64,000 bases of DNA from positions 1,877,001 to 1,941,000 of the forward strand of contig JALPQD010000388.1 of assembly GCA_023101885.1 (NCBI GenBank), written 5' to 3'. Shown here piece by piece: positions 22,494 to 35,345 of this stretch. The notes under the pieces are model-generated. The model was not told the origin of the DNA, did no database searches, and worked only from the letters and a program-made list of their open reading frames with translations. This stretch comes from Typhlomys cinereus (taxonomy: Eukaryota > Chordata > Mammalia > Rodentia > Platacanthomyidae). Numbering within the stretch: the first letter of the stretch is position 1; every line of letters starts with the position of its first letter. The translations under genes and the position numbers were made by a program.

Positions 22494-23125
22494 TGTAACA
22501 GTTTCTCTCTGTGTTGCTGTGAGATACCACTTAAACTCAGTCAGCACAGGAGGAGAAAAGAACATTTGTTTGGCTTATGGTTCCAGACGGGAAGAACAGT
22601 ATATTATGGTAGAAAAGGCATGACTGACTCCAGAAGTTGGAAGAAGCTTAGGTCATTGCAGACAACATCCAAGTCAAGAAGCCAGCTACAAGGGCTGGAG
22701 AGGTGGCTCAGGGGTTAAGCCTTTGCCTTGCAGGTGGAAGGTCCTGAGTTCGGATCCTAGACCCCACGTATAGACGCCAGCGAAGCGGGGGCGGAGCCTA
22801 TGAATCCCGGGACAGGGTAAACAAGGAGGTGGAGGTGGTCCATGGGGGTTCCCGAATTCACCTGTGGTTCTACACGTACGCACACGCACACACAATTGAA
22901 TAAATAATTAAAAAGAAAGAAAGAAAAAAGAAGCCAGCTGCAAACTGCAAGAGTAGACTCCTCGTGAAAGTAAGGAGGGACTAACCAACCTCAAGGCCCA
23001 CCACCTGTGATATGCCTTTCTCCAGCAAGACTGGACCTTCTAAAGGTATCATAACCTTCCCAAACAACAACTGAGGATTCAAACACATGAGCTTCTCAGG
23101 GACAACTTGCATTCAAACCATAGCA
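22494..23125 (-). mobile_element. MaLR-type LTR carrying a young SINE
   Basis: On the minus strand it starts TGCTATGGTTTGAATGCAAG and ends GAGAAACTGTTACA, with MaLR-like internal words. CCCGT (22489-22493) and CCTGT (23126-23130) give a 5-bp duplication with one mismatch, as expected for ERVL-related elements. The LTR itself is about 380 bases once the SINE and its duplicated target are removed. A related LTR is at 37426-37787 in the same orientation. Confidence 0.78.
22692..22927 (+). mobile_element. Young B2-superfamily SINE with 27-bp internal deletion
   Basis: A complete head with pol III-type boxes: A box TGGCTCAGGGG at 22704-22714 and B box GAGTTCGGATCC at 22746-22757. It then has the GC-rich core, CA-rich end and an AATAAATAATTAAAAAG tail. 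It is flanked by AAGAAGCCAGCTACA (22676-22690) and AAGAAGCCAGCTGCA (22928-22942), 15 bp with one mismatch. Relative to the 61.4 kb copy it has lost 27 bases between two GGGCGG repeats in the core. Confidence 0.92.
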
Positions 23126-23130
23126 CCTGT

Positions 23131-25236
23131 CTTTTATAGTCCTTTAATTTTTTTCCTCTTCCAAAACTGAATGTTTTGAAAAAAATTGAATATGAACCAT
23201 CTCCCCAGATCATGATGCATCTCAGTTAGATTATATTTCCAATTTTTGAATATAAGCTTCCTGAGGAGTAAGGTCTTCTTGGATTTATGTTTACTAGTAT
23301 GAACACAGTGTATTCTTCACTAATAATTACTGAATTAAAGCACAAAGCTATGGGAATTCAAAGGGACTTACTAATTTGGGACTTATCAAAATCTTGTAAG
23401 TTGTTAGGAACTGCAGAAGCTTCTCTTTATGGGTTTATAGGTTCTCTTACATAATCATGTTTTCATGTCATTTATCTCCCATCCATGTGGGCCTCTTTCC
23501 ATTAACCTGACTGTGACAAATAAGTGCCCATTTCTTTGGTTCTGGTTATGATGTATGAATTGGTTAGCACTGAAAAAAGATGTCCACTGTGACCAATCAG
23601 CAGTGATTAAATAAAATGGATCACATAATACAAACTGTTGCCTATGAATTTAAAAAAAAAAAACTTTATTTGTTAGACTCTGAGAGAGTTTCTACAGTCT
23701 TATTTATACTCCTTCAGTAGTGCATAAAGCCTCCCCAGCAAATAACCATAGGTCAAAAGGAAATGAAGATGAAGGCATCTTCTTTGCCTCATTAAAGCAA
23801 AAAGAAATCTCTGACCTTTCTGATGATAACAGATTCTGAATCGTAACACCCTAAGGAGCCATAATCTAAGAATTTGACTATCCATGGGAACCAATTTAAA
23901 AAAATTTAGATAATATCTTTCAATATTATATGTATGTACTTCTTTCCCTTTAATGTACAAATCATCTCCTCACAATAGAGTAGCGATTGTCCTAGTTATT
24001 GACAGAGAAAGCAAAAGACAGGGATTATCAAGACTTAAGGAAAATTTGAAACTATGAGTGTCTTTGGAGAACAAAAAGGCAATTGTACATATGTAGAGGG
24101 GTGTCATTTTCCATCAGCAGATTCTGTTTTACACATCTCTTACAACATATCTGCTGGTCCCGGTGTCCATGGCAAATGGCTTTAGAACTGCCACAGAAGC
24201 ACATATTATACACACAGCAAGAATGTGTTCATTCTTTCCTTGAGCCAATCAGTCAACATCCATTTACTTTGCTGAGTTTTTGTCTCTGTGATGCGTAAGA
24301 TGGACATGGTCTATGCCCATAATGAATGTTCACATGAATGTCCTCTGCTGACCCTGAGATCCCTGGATGATATATAACCATTAGAAAGCTTACTGAACAA
24401 CAAGCTCCGTGTTCATCTTATTTCAGTATTTATCTAAGCATTACGATGTAGAAACTGCAATAATACTTCTTCTTCATGTATGAATTGGAGGACAGTGTTT
24501 TCTGGTGATCATTCAAGTCATAGAAGATACAGCAAGTGCTTGGAGCTTGAGGCTCTCTAAGGAACCAGTCACATGAAAAACACATTTAAAATGTGTTGCA
24601 GGAAGCTGACTAAAGCAGAACTGGACAAAGATGACATAAGCTCAGAGAGAACCATGACAGACGACAATTAAGAGAAAGCATGACATCTATTCCATCTGAA
24701 AACAGGTAAAGATTTAGACCTCAGTTCCTTTCCAAACAATTCAAGCAATAAGACCTTTGGCTATGGCAAGTCTCTATTTCTGAATTTTTAGCTACTTAAT
24801 TAGAAAAATGGAAGCTCTGCATGCTTCTTTTCACATTCTTCTCTTCTTGACTAATTGTAACAATTAAAAATAAACCAGGAGCAAGGTTTGAGAATTATAG
24901 GACCACATACAGAAATTCTCTTGCTACAGTATAAATTTATCAATATTTTCATCACCCCTTTTTGGGTCTTTCATAGTCACTTCTGTATGTGTGGAGGTTA
25001 AAATTTGGGGGAAAATTTTTGTCATCTGTATCGGGAGTAACAATTTCATATTAATGTTTCCAAGACAAAGAGCAGTTTTGATTCATTTTTGTGTCATGGC
25101 TGTCTTTAGCTCACAGACATGAAACAGTCATAAATATCATTTTGGCTAAGTGCCCTGGTGGTATAAGACATGAGGAGATCATTTTAGGCCTTGACTGTTC
25201 TGTTGGCAACAAAAGACTTAATTTGAAATCAATAAT
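23131..25236. other. Unrecognised sequence, 2.1 kb
   Basis: No recognised repeat or exon. An A run lies at 23651-23663. The 86-codon minus frame at 23700-23960 has no domain signal. Confidence 0.5.
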
Positions 25237-25480
25237 GTGTCACGGCATTTAAGGAGGACTCAGAAGGAGATTTGGCACTCACATAAATGGATGCTCCAGG
25301 GGATGGGAGGGAAGAAGGCGGGGCACAGGGAGAGGGGAAGGAAAGAGGGTGGTGAAAGAAGGGGGAAGAAGGGAGAGTGCAACAGGGGACAACCAGGGAG
25401 GGGAAGAGGAAAGGAAAGGACAGGGTACCTATTGAGCTTGCATGATTGGGAAAAAAATAAAATGTGGGAGAAAAAAAAGA
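25237..25480 (+). mobile_element. L1 3' UTR end, severely 5'-truncated
   Basis: The terminal part of the rodent L1 3' UTR: GGACTCAGAAGGAGATTTGG, the G-rich purine tract at about 25300-25425, GTACCTATTGAGCTTGCATG and an A-rich tail to about 25480. No clear duplication. Confidence 0.85.
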
Positions 25481-27264
25481 GAGAGAATGAATAGGCTGTG
25501 CCCTCACTGGAGGATTATAGATCAAGAATATGGAATTTGGTCTGAGAATCTAGTATTGGAACCTGTTTGAAAATCCTGCTCACCCAGATGAAAGAAGGGG
25601 CACATTTTCACAGACCAGATAACCCACTCTAACAACACTCATATGTCTATCATTCCAAACTCTAGGATTTCTTCCTGAAGAAGTGCCAGGGTTGAAGGTA
25701 CTATATCTATCACATGGCATGCACTTGAGGTCTGGGTTGAGCGGCATGCATCATGTGAATTGGATAAATTAATCAGCACTGCTTGACCTCATTTTTATAC
25801 GTCTTAAAATCAGGTGGTATATATTGGATTATATTTGATCTGTGCTAGTGAAAAATGGTTAGTTACTACACTAGCACTATATTACAATTTTCACTTGTTG
25901 AGAACTTCCTACTTTAGAAGAAAGGCAGAATCCAGACACATGAGTATGTTTGTGATTTTCTTGGTAATTAAATTCCTGTCCTTTTCTACTTTGGGTCACA
26001 GAAATCACTGTAGTGAGAAAGAAGGGAAATGGTTAAGAACAAAAACCAAATAGATTTATTTTGCTATAAACCTTTACATTTTAGGAAACAAATGAAAGGA
26101 TTTGAAGAAACCCAGGGATTTTGGTATGTGGAGGATTCCAATTCTATCCATAAAAATTCAATTGTCAAATCTTCAACAGATACCTCAGGACACTGACCTA
26201 GGTCCTACAAGGGGAACCAGATGTCTTAGCACTTCTGTTTTCAGATTCAAGTTTGAGAAATAGAACAAATAGGGTAGAGCTGCCAAAGTGAATAAACATG
26301 TTTCTCCATTAGGCAGCACATTATTATTATACCTAAGGACTGGCAGGAACAGTGAGTTCAGAGTAAAAAATTGTTAACTGATAAAGAATGAGCCTGAGCA
26401 AAACCAGGCTGAGAGGACAGTAAATGAAAATTCACTTGTGAATAATAGATGAGGAGATAGGGGTGCTGTCCATTGAGATAAAATATAGCCTGAGGCAAGG
26501 GGTACAGTCAGAGGCCATGGCTCAGTAGAAAAAAAATCTTGTAAGAGAGGAGAGAGGATAAGACAATGGGCTGCCTTGATCACTTCAACGCTTAAGAGAA
26601 AGCTGGTCAAATCAAAGTCAGCGGGGGAACTATTTGTGGTAATCTTCATTGGGACTCTTCTTGGTTGCCCACTTCCATCTAGATAAAACATGAGCAATAA
26701 ATGAGCACAATAAACATGAGCAAAACTCACCTAAGTGATTTTGTAGACAGGCTAGGTTGCTGCTGGCCCTTCTGGTAAAGTCCTTACTCTGTGTGGATGG
26801 TTTCTAGGATCTGGTGACAGATAGTGACTCACTTCCCTTTCTTTTCCCACCTATTAAACTCCAACCAAATGTATTTGCCCTGCAGCTTCCACTCTGCAGC
26901 CTATGATTCTAAGTGGACTGTATAAAATTACTGTACTGTTGACCAAAAAGAATTCAAAAGAGGGAATCAGACCTTCTTATACTTGTAGATACTGGATATC
27001 AGGTTTGGCTTTGGTCACTAAAGAAGGTTTTCTTTTGTTTATTTGTTTTGTTCATTTGCTTTGTTTGTTTGTTTGTTTTTGCATACTACCCTTCACCCTC
27101 CCCTGAATCTGGCCACATTCAATGCCAGGTTCACACTGTACTCTCCTCTTGGAAAATTTGTCTATGTTGATGCCCTATTCAAAAAATTGGTCCTTTTCAG
27201 AGACTAACTAGAACATCAATACCTCTCAGAAACCTTCTTCAATATTTAATGGTAATTAATTGCT
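25481..27264. other. Unrecognised sequence, 1.8 kb
   Basis: A 118-codon minus frame (26374-26730) is the longest non-repeat frame here, but it has no recognisable domain, CpG support or splice context. A GTTT-rich patch is at 27035-27080. I see no repeat family with confidence. Confidence 0.45.
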
Positions 27265-27425
27265 TAGTCTTCAGAAAATCTTTGATAAAATGGTTGGTTT
27301 TATTACCTTCCTTTACAAGTAAAAAATATTGAGACTTAAGACAGTTAAGAAGTTGTTCAAAGTTAAAGAACTAACTAGTAAATGGGAAGAGACAAGGGTT
27401 AAAACTCTTAACACCCAAGTAATCC
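27265..27425 (-). repeat. MIR fragment
   Basis: TTACAAGTAAAAAATATTGAG, GTTAAGAAGTTGTTCAAAGT and CTAACTAGTAAATGG are a diverged reverse complement of the MIR core (the 'fraction of cells with ... gaggttaagtaacttgccc' block). Confidence 0.65.
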
Positions 27426-27454
27426 ATTAAAACTTTATTGTGTCCTCCTCTGCT

Positions 27455-27670
27455 CTGTCTCCTTAAGTGTTTTACTTGCACATTTATTTGACTAACAACT
27501 GACTAAGTCTGCTTTGTATTATGAAAAAGTATACACACTACAGTCTGCCTCAATAAATTATAAAGTCCTTGAGTTTAAGGACCATATCTTATTCATCATT
27601 TTATTACCCACAGCACCTAGTAAGTGTCTGATCAGAGTAATATGCTTCATAAATTTCATTTGAATTACTG
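27455..27670 (+). repeat. L2 3' end
   Basis: TTTAAGGACCATATCTTATTC, then ACCCACAGCACCTAGTAAGT and CTTCATAAATTTCATTTGAA, match the conserved 3' terminus of the ancient LINE L2. Confidence 0.6.
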
Positions 27671-28397
27671 AACACTCATGAGAAAGTATGGCACAAACAC
27701 CACGAAGCTGATGTTGTGTTTATTTTTCTCATTTTCATCTGAGTGTGTACATGTGTGTGCACGCATCCCCAGGCATTTATGTGAACTTCAAGGAGACTAG
27801 TGTCGGCCTGTTTTCATACCAGATGTCTATCATTCTGCCTCTTGTGCACAGTGTGGAAGAGGACAGCAGAAATGTGCTTCAAAGCCATGGTTATTACTTA
27901 ACAGAGGAAAAGGATGCTCTGAAATGTCAGTGGTCTGTACACAGAGCTCTCAGGGAAACAAGTCAATGTCACTTTTAATATGTGTCCCTGGCAGAATCCC
28001 TTCTGCATTGATTACTTAGTGTAAATCATGTGAGGATGATTATATTTAGCTTTCTTTTCCTAGTTGCAGCTTCTAGATAGAAAGTATTTCAACCCTCATT
28101 GTCTTTTTTCTCAGTGAAAGGTTAGGAATTTCAGAAGAATTTTAGCTTTATTTTCACTCTTTCTTAGCAGTAAGGAATATGGAGATAAGATTTTTCTAAT
28201 AATCAAAACACTTCTTAATGCAAAGTCAAGGATGTCTCGACATTTTTGCCAGTTTTGTGAAGACCAATAACCCTGGTATCATGTCCAAGACTCTTTTTGA
28301 GACAAAAATTTCCAGTCCAGATGATTTTATTCCAGAATCAAATCCAAAGCTTAAAACTATTTAGAAACCTCCAATATGAGTTCTTAGTTTACTACAA
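27671..28397. other. Unrecognised sequence
   Basis: About 730 bases with only a short TG-rich patch at 27745-27765. Nothing recognised. Confidence 0.5.
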
Positions 28398-28402
28398 AAT
28401 GC

Positions 28403-28808
28403 CTGTGATAGTTAAACCTGAGTGTCATTTTGACCACACCTGGCAACTAAGAATCAGCTGAGATCCTGAAGAGATCCAGATCAACACATTTACAATACAA
28501 AGACCAGCATGGGAACTTCCCTAGATCTCATTGGAAACTCCCATAGCAGACCAGATAAAAGGAAACTTAGAACAGGAGACTGAGAAGAAGAAGAGACTCT
28601 CCAGGAATTATCCAGCCTTGAGCCATCACTAGTCTACTGGATGCCAGCTGTGACTTAGCCTGCCAGCTTCAGTCACCAGCTATGTCACTTTTGCCACGAA
28701 AGACTGTATTTCCCCTCTGGAACCCTAAGGTGAATAAAATTCCTTTTCTCCCTTGAGTTACTTGATTTGGGGTGTTCTCTTACAGCAGTAGTTAAGAATA
28801 CTATTACA
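28403..28808 (+). mobile_element. ERVL-type solo LTR
   Basis: It starts TGTGATAGTTAAACCTGAG and ends near ACTATTACA. A polyadenylation signal context (GAATAAAATTCC at 28731-28742) and a terminal CTTACAGCAGTAG segment are in the order of MLT2/ERVL-like LTRs. AATGC occurs on both sides (28398-28402, 28808-28812), fitting a 5-bp duplication. No internal retroviral sequence, so a solo LTR. Confidence 0.65.
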
Positions 28809-28812
28809 ATGC

Positions 28813-29394
28813 TTTTCAGTTAGAAAAGTTGTCCTGAATCTGTTATTAGGAATGCAACATCTCTAACTTTCCCAGGAGTTTTCCAGCTCTGAACTTGAGA
28901 CACTAGCACTGTGCCCCCCATATCAACAGCACTTAGAACTAATATGGCTGTGCTTTAGTCCCTTTAAGCAAATAAAGAAAGATGGCAAACTTGAGTCGTC
29001 CTCAAGAGACATCAAAAATAAGACCTCCAATTAGACTTGCCTCTGTCCAACTCAAGACCCAAGCGTATTTCACCTGAAGGTAGCACAAGTTAATGAGAAT
29101 AAATGGAGAAATGGTTTAGTGTGTCAAATATAAATAAATAAATAAATAAATAAATAAATGCTGAGCAGTGCATCTCTACAGCCTGACACAATTCACCTAA
29201 GCTGGCTGAGTTACTGCATAAAAAATGTATTCAGTAGTGCCTGCCTTAAAGGAACGGCATAGCATCACTTAGCACAGTTCTTATTCTATCAGTCAGTGTT
29301 GCTTCATAGTGCTTTATTAGAAAAATTGAGCTCGCCCCATCACATGTCAAGCTTTAAGGGCAGTATGAACTGAGATCCACTAATAATTTTAGCA
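28813..29394. other. Unrecognised sequence with (AAAT)n tract
   Basis: About 580 bases. A tetranucleotide AAAT tract of about 7 units lies at 29130-29159. Nothing else recognised. Confidence 0.6.
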
Positions 29395-29560
29395 TGTATC
29401 TAATGTGTGGGCTTGAATAACTTCTTCAATATCTCAGACCCTCAATCTTATTTTCCTGTCTATAAAATTAGATTAATAAAAGTAATTAAGTGTTGGGTAC
29501 CACTGAATGTGAAATGGTTCACACGGTCTCACTATACTAATATATTTAATTTATATTATT
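29395..29560 (+). repeat. MIR fragment
   Basis: GGGCTTGAATAACTTCTTC, TCTCAGACCCTCAATCTTA and CTATAAAATTAGATTAATAA follow the order of MIR's conserved core on the plus strand. Confidence 0.65.
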
Positions 29561-29845
29561 AAAGCTAAATAGTAAAATTGTGTATATCATTATTATTACT
29601 ATCAGTCAATTGCATGCATTTGGGGAAATAACAGTTCTATAAAGTTTTTATCTTCAGGTTTTAGTATACATCCTAGTGTTCCAGTCAAACCAAATGCTGA
29701 ACTCTTACAGTATCAAGTCAGGTGGTTTTATTTTGCCCCTGGGAATGTGATGCCAGTGAATCATTAATGACCAGTCAATGGACTAAACAGTAGACTTCAT
29801 GGAGATCCAAATCCTAGAGCTTGGGAATAACTCATTCCACATTTC

Positions 29846-29984
29846 CCTTCCTTCCTTCCTTCCTTCCTTCCTTCCTTCCTTCCTTCCTTCCTTCCTTCCT
29901 TCCTTCCTTCCTTCCTTCCTTCCTTCCTTCCTTCCTTCTGTCTTTCCTCTCTTTCTCTCTCTCTTTCTTTCTTTCTTTTTCTCT
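29846..29984. repeat. (TTCC)n array followed by CT-rich tract
   Basis: About 23 nearly perfect TTCC units (29846-29938) run into an imperfect CT/CTTT tract to 29984. The Arg-Lys-Glu-Gly frame across it on the minus strand is an artefact. Confidence 0.97.
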
Positions 29985-32589
29985 CATCATTTAATTGCGT
30001 ATTCATGACATGATACATAACAGTAACAACTTTGATTCTACATTTGAACAATTCTTATTTGTCTCTCTTTCCAAGAAATTTTAATTTCTGTTTTTCCCTC
30101 CCCCACTTGAGTTTTCCTAGGAAGGACAGGCATACCTTTCAGACTTAATATTGGCAGAAATCTTTTTGTCTTTTTGTTCCATGTTGCTACAAAGGAAATA
30201 TTCACTCTTTTGGCTTCCTCATAGTTTCTCACTCCTCAGTTAATACAAATCTTTGCCCTGAATGTCTATAGTCACATACAATTAGTCTGCGACAACACAT
30301 TCTTCTGTTTTATCTCCTGACTCTTTGGTTATCCATTGTTAAATATTTTTACAAATTCCTTTCCCCTTATAAGAGATTTCCACAAAGTTTCACTTCCTTC
30401 CTCACAAATGTATTACTTTGTACCTTGCATATACAAGTAGTTCTATCCATTTTCTTAAGCAGTAATCTGGGCAGTCCTTGAATTCCGTTTTGTGCAGTAA
30501 ATATGAATTTCTGACAAAATCACTCTATTCTGTGGATTTTACTATCTCATTACCTCTTGAAGCCATATGCATGTCTCTACTTCTGTTATCCCAGTATAGC
30601 AACTATATCTATTTACTTGAAGCATTATAATAGTTCCTTTGTTTGCTTCCCTATTGATAATTTGATTAAACATCTTTCAAATTCATTCTCTGAAATATTG
30701 CTAAGATGAACTTTCTAGAATATGCAATTACAATATATAATCACTTAAGGCCATCAGTGCTTCCATTACCTCTAGCTTTTATCCATTATCACACCCAAAT
30801 TCAAACTCTAGCCACAGGAGCAGCAAGCCAGATTTAAGTATATGTTTTATTTGTCCATCAGTGATGTTTTAAAATTTGTCTTAGTAAGCCATATTTACAC
30901 AGAAGGGCAAAGGAGTAGGGAAATAGGTAGGGAAGAAGAAAACTTGAAGTGGGGAAAATGGAGCTCAGGAGGGATAATAAGGGTGAAAATAAGAATACAT
31001 GTCTGAAGCTCAAATAAGGTCAAGGAAGGGATAACATAATTACAGAATACCTCTTAAGAAACAATCTGTCAGTAGTGGGGGTTTATATCTGGAATTTTTT
31101 TGCTGCTTGGTTTATTTTATCACTGATGTGTTTTGAAATTTTTTCCTTCTTGAGTTAATTGCTCGGCTTCATTACTCCAACCAAATATGTAGATTTGTAG
31201 TTCAATAAAACTGAAAATTCAAGCCTACCTGTAAACAACATGAAATGCTATTTGCTTATGGAAAATAGCATGAGCTGTTTCCCCCTGTTCTATTTATATT
31301 CTTCGCACTTCCCTCAACACAACAGCATCATCCAGACCCTGAACCAAATGTTCCAATTATCCTGCGCTTGTGTATCAAAAAGTTCAAGCTCCTACCTGGC
31401 AAATTGCAATTATATGCTCTCAGAGTAAGTATCTAACTCCAAACCTCTGCTGTCTCCATCCTTAATTGCACAATTAGGAGAGAGGACACCAAACAAAAAA
31501 GTTCATGACAAAATAATTGGAATCCAGCCATCCTCCAGACATTCAGACAGATCTTCAAAGAGATGATCATTGATCCAACTTAGTTGCTTCAGTGGGCTTG
31601 AGCAAAAGGATTTATGACTAATAGTTACAATTCTGGTGACAACGATAGCAGCGATGATGAGGAGGATGATGCCATGATAGGCTAGGCAGGCTGACAAGCC
31701 TTTTCATTGATCACCTTAATAATCACGATAAACATAAAGGATAAGCACAATTAACATTATAATTGTTTCCATTGACAGCAAATTTGCTGAAGTCCTGCAG
31801 CAAGAATAGTGGGTAGGCAAAAATTGAAATTCCAGCTGTTTCATTGAAAGACCTTGTTCTTAGCCTCATGCTAAGAAAATCTATTATAGTGAGTATCTTA
31901 CTGATGAGTCTCTTTTATCCTCTATTTGTCCTTGCCAATTTCCTTTGTTACCATTGATATTTTGCTAACTACTGTGATAGATTACAAGATTTTTGGTTGC
32001 AGGGTGCCTAAAGAAGGAAACTAGCCATTGGTACTCATTGCTTTTCTTCTTGTAAAAAATAGACCCTAAGAGATGGATCACTGGATAAACTTACCATATT
32101 AGCGTAAAAATCCACATAAATGGACTATAGGGAAAGTAGCTTACCTATAATTTCAGTATTCAAAAAGCACTTATCTGTGCTTTCTGAGGAGATCCGTAGG
32201 GTTAGGTTTTCAGCTCTGGTTTCAATTGGCCTCAATGGAAAATGCATATAGTCACAGAGAAAGATACCAACATCAAACTTGGAACTATGCACATATACAT
32301 AGACATGAAAAAAATGTATAAACACATATACCTCACACACAAGTGCATCTACATACACACACATACATGTGCAAAGCAAATGAAATAACTTGATTTTGGT
32401 TTTAAAGTCCAGATGCAGTAATCTACAATGTTTACCAGATAAAATTTCTAATGTGTGATACATATTAAACAAAATATCAAATATAAGAATATTAAGTGAA
32501 GCTTAATTTCACATTCAAGTTCCTACTTTGCATCAGAAAGGTCACATTTTGTTATCAGTCTTTTTCCCAACTATAAAACATCCCTGTGT
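29985..32589. other. Unrecognised AT-rich sequence, 2.6 kb
   Basis: No gene or confident repeat. Segments near 30690-30860 and 31290-31430 have a faint L2-like look that I cannot confirm. A patch at 31600-31760 is rich in GATGA words. Confidence 0.45.
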
Positions 32590-32745
32590 TTTCATATTCT
32601 GATTTGTGCAACATATTGATACTATTACTAAACTCACTGGTTTATTATAAAAATTAACAGACAGCATTAAACAAGGTATTTGGCATGATTCCATATAATA
32701 AGCACTCAGTAAAGTTTGCTTTCACTTCTATCAAAACTTAAAGAT
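32590..32745 (+). repeat. MIR fragment (3' part)
   Basis: ACAAGGTATTTGGCATGATT and ATAATAAGCACTCAGTAAAG match the 3' end of MIR on the plus strand. Confidence 0.6.
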
Positions 32746-33453
32746 TAAAAACACCTTTAAGGTTTACTACATATGGATCCAAATATTGTAGAAGGTGGCT
32801 TAAAAGATAGAAAGCAGCTTGTTGCCTACAATTTGTTTTGACAGCTTATCATATAGTCAATAAGCCACATGGAAATTATTGCCTTTGAAGATTTGTATAT
32901 CTATAAAGAGGGTAAGTCTGGCTTTGTTTTCCTAGTCTATAATTACCTGTAAGAGTCTACTTCATATACTTTGACTATTCAGTCATATAACAAGTCACAG
33001 AACAGAAACCTTCAGGTAGATAAGTTTCTACATCAGTTGCATTAATTCTGTGACAGTTTTTAAAATTGGATTTTCATGACTTATTTTTCTGTTTCAGCTG
33101 GCATGTAATAGGGTACATGAGTATTTTTTAATGCATAACGTACCAACACACACACACACATACACATACATTCAATTATACCTTTGCTTGGTGTAGTTTG
33201 TTTTAGATCCTATGAGAGCCATAATGTATCACACTTTCAACATAAGTGGGTCAAGACTTCTATTTTCATTTTACCAGAAATGGTCACTACAACTCATTCC
33301 ATATACAGTCAACTGCTTTTCATAAAGCTACTAAAGCATTCACTAGTGATGAGAAAGACATACAAACACAGAATGAAACCTCACCTTTGACTCCCAGTTA
33401 CAGAATTTAACTCAGAATAACTACAGATTTGAATATAATATATGAAACTGTTT
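32746..33453. other. Unrecognised AT-rich sequence
   Basis: About 700 bases with a short CA-rich patch at 33146-33172. Nothing recognised. Confidence 0.5.
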
Positions 33454-34680
33454 GATGATTACTTTCTCAGCTATGAAAATGTTTTTTAGTGTGACTAAAT
33501 TGAATTTGTCTTCTTTTCCTTTTGCTTCCCATATTTTGGAATCTTAGAGGAAAATCATCACCCAGTATAATTTCTGGTGCATTTCTCTATGTTTTCTTTT
33601 AATAGTTTCATATATTATATTCAAATCTATACTTCCAAAGTATGGGAAGCAAAAAGAAAAGAAGACAAATTCGATTTTGTCACATCAAAAAACATTATCA
33701 CAGCTGAAAAAGTGATCATCGGAGTAAAGAGATGTGGATGAAAATATTTTCTAATTAATCACTTGATAAGCAATAAATATCAAGAACATATAAGCAACTC
33801 AAATAGCTTAATATCATAAACACAACCCAATCAAAAATTAGCATCAGAGAAGCAAATACGATACAAATGGCAAATAATTATGTGAAAATTGGTCAGCATC
33901 ATAACTCATCAGCAAAATTCAAATCAAGGCAAATAGAGGTTCATACACTCCAGTAAGAATTGATATCATGAAAAAGTCTGAAACTTTTAAGTGTTGACTA
34001 GGCGGTTTGTGGTAATGGAAAGAAAATGTGAGGATTCTTCAGACACAAAGTGTAGAACTACACATGATCCAATAATCCCACTACAGAGCATAGGTCCAAA
34101 GAAAATGAAATCAGTCTGCAAAGAAGACGTTTGTATCCACATGCTTATTGCAGCACTATTCATAATAGCCTAGAAATAAAAACAATATAAACACCTAGGA
34201 ACAATGAAAATGTGGTATGTATGGACATGGAATGATAGTCTACCATAAAAGAGATATGATCTTGTCATATGCCCCATTGATGGATCTAGAAGTCATTCTG
34301 TTAAGGGAAAATACCAAACCTAGCATGGCAATTACTACATGATATGTCTCTCTCACATGAAATTGAAATTACAGAAGTGAGAACAGAATGATAGCTATCG
34401 GTAGCTGGTGAGAGATGGGGAATGAAGAATACAGAGAGGTTAATCCAGTGAGCCTTAAGTTAATGTTACATAATGAAAAATTCTTGTGTACTGCTGCACA
34501 GCAGAGAGACTCCAGACAATGATCATATTCATATAATCCAAAAGTAACAATAAAGGATTTTAAATGTTTCACCACAAAGAAGAGAGAATAGTTTAAGGGC
34601 AAATATATCATTATGCTAGTCATACATATATCAAAACTTACATAGTATCTCATTTATATACATATATACATAATATATAA
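33454..34680 (+). mobile_element. Ancient L1 (L1M-type) with inverted 5' segment
   Basis: From about 33634 to 34680 the plus strand follows mammalian L1 ORF2 and 3' UTR order at low identity: a CAGCTGAAAAAGTGATC region, AGCAACTCAAATAGCTTAAT, ATCCAATAATCCCACTACAG, TTGCAGCACTATTCATAATAG, then a UTR with GGATTTTAAATGTTTCACC. Bases 33454-33539 are an inverted copy of 33634-33720 (about 88 percent identical by eye), with a 94-base spacer. Such 5' inversions arise by twin priming during L1 integration; an 87-bp duplicated inverted overlap is longer than usual. All frames are broken. Confidence 0.75.
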
Positions 34681-34689
34681 TTTAAAAAA

Positions 34690-35345
34690 CTTAGAAAACT
34701 AAACACCAAGGAAACCAATGGCCCAATTAAAAAATGGGCCCTGGAACTTAAAAGAAACTTTACCAGGGATGAAATTAAAATGTCTAACAAATATCTTAAA
34801 AAATGCTCCACTTCCTTAGCCATCAGGGAAATGCAAATCAAAACTTCCCTGAGATATCATCTCACCCCAGTCAGGATGGCAAAAATCGACAATACAAACA
34901 ACACCAAATGCTGGAGAGGATGTGGAGAGAGGGGAACTCTCCTACATTGCTGGTGGGAATGCAGGCTCATACAGCCACTCTGGCGAGCCATCTGGAGATT
35001 CTTAAAGAAATTAAAGATTGAAATGCCATATGACCCTGCGATTCCACTTCTGGGAATAACCCCCATACAGCAGAGGTTCGCCTCGATAGCACAAGCATGA
35101 CCATGTTCATAGCAGCACTGTTTACAATAGCAAAGTCATGGAATCAACCCAAATGTCCAACAGTTGACGAGTGGATAAGGAAAAGGTGGTACATCTATAC
35201 AATGGAGTACTACTCAGCCATCAAAAATGATGAATTACTGGAATTTGCCGGGAAATGGATGTCATTAGAAACAATTATATTAAGTGAAGTATCCCAGACC
35301 CAGAAAATTAAGCACCGTATGTACTCCCTAATAGGTGGCTCCTAG
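34690..35345 (+). pseudogene. L1 ORF2 C-terminal fragment with frameshift
   Basis: The upstream frame gives [20 protein letters not shown], the [10 protein letters not shown] motif, [12 protein letters not shown] and the cysteine motif [18 protein letters not shown], then DPAIPLLGI. It stops at 35098-35100. The remainder ([42 protein letters not shown] and stop) continues in another frame from about 35097. A shift of one base (net) near 35050-35095 therefore breaks the protein. The end HRMYSLIGGS is the natural ORF2p terminus. Confidence 0.9.

Noticed and set aside
22692..22765. tRNA gene (good A and B boxes)
   Set aside because: It is the tRNA-derived head of a SINE with a tail and a target-site duplication; cloverleaf arms are not kept.
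26374..26730. 118-codon minus-strand frame
   Set aside because: Composition is ordinary for noncoding DNA, with no motif, no CpG support and no exon borders.
29797..30051. Charged low-complexity protein (Lys-Glu-Gly-Arg repeats)
   Set aside because: The frame is just the (TTCC)n array translated; the same applies to 52755-53069.
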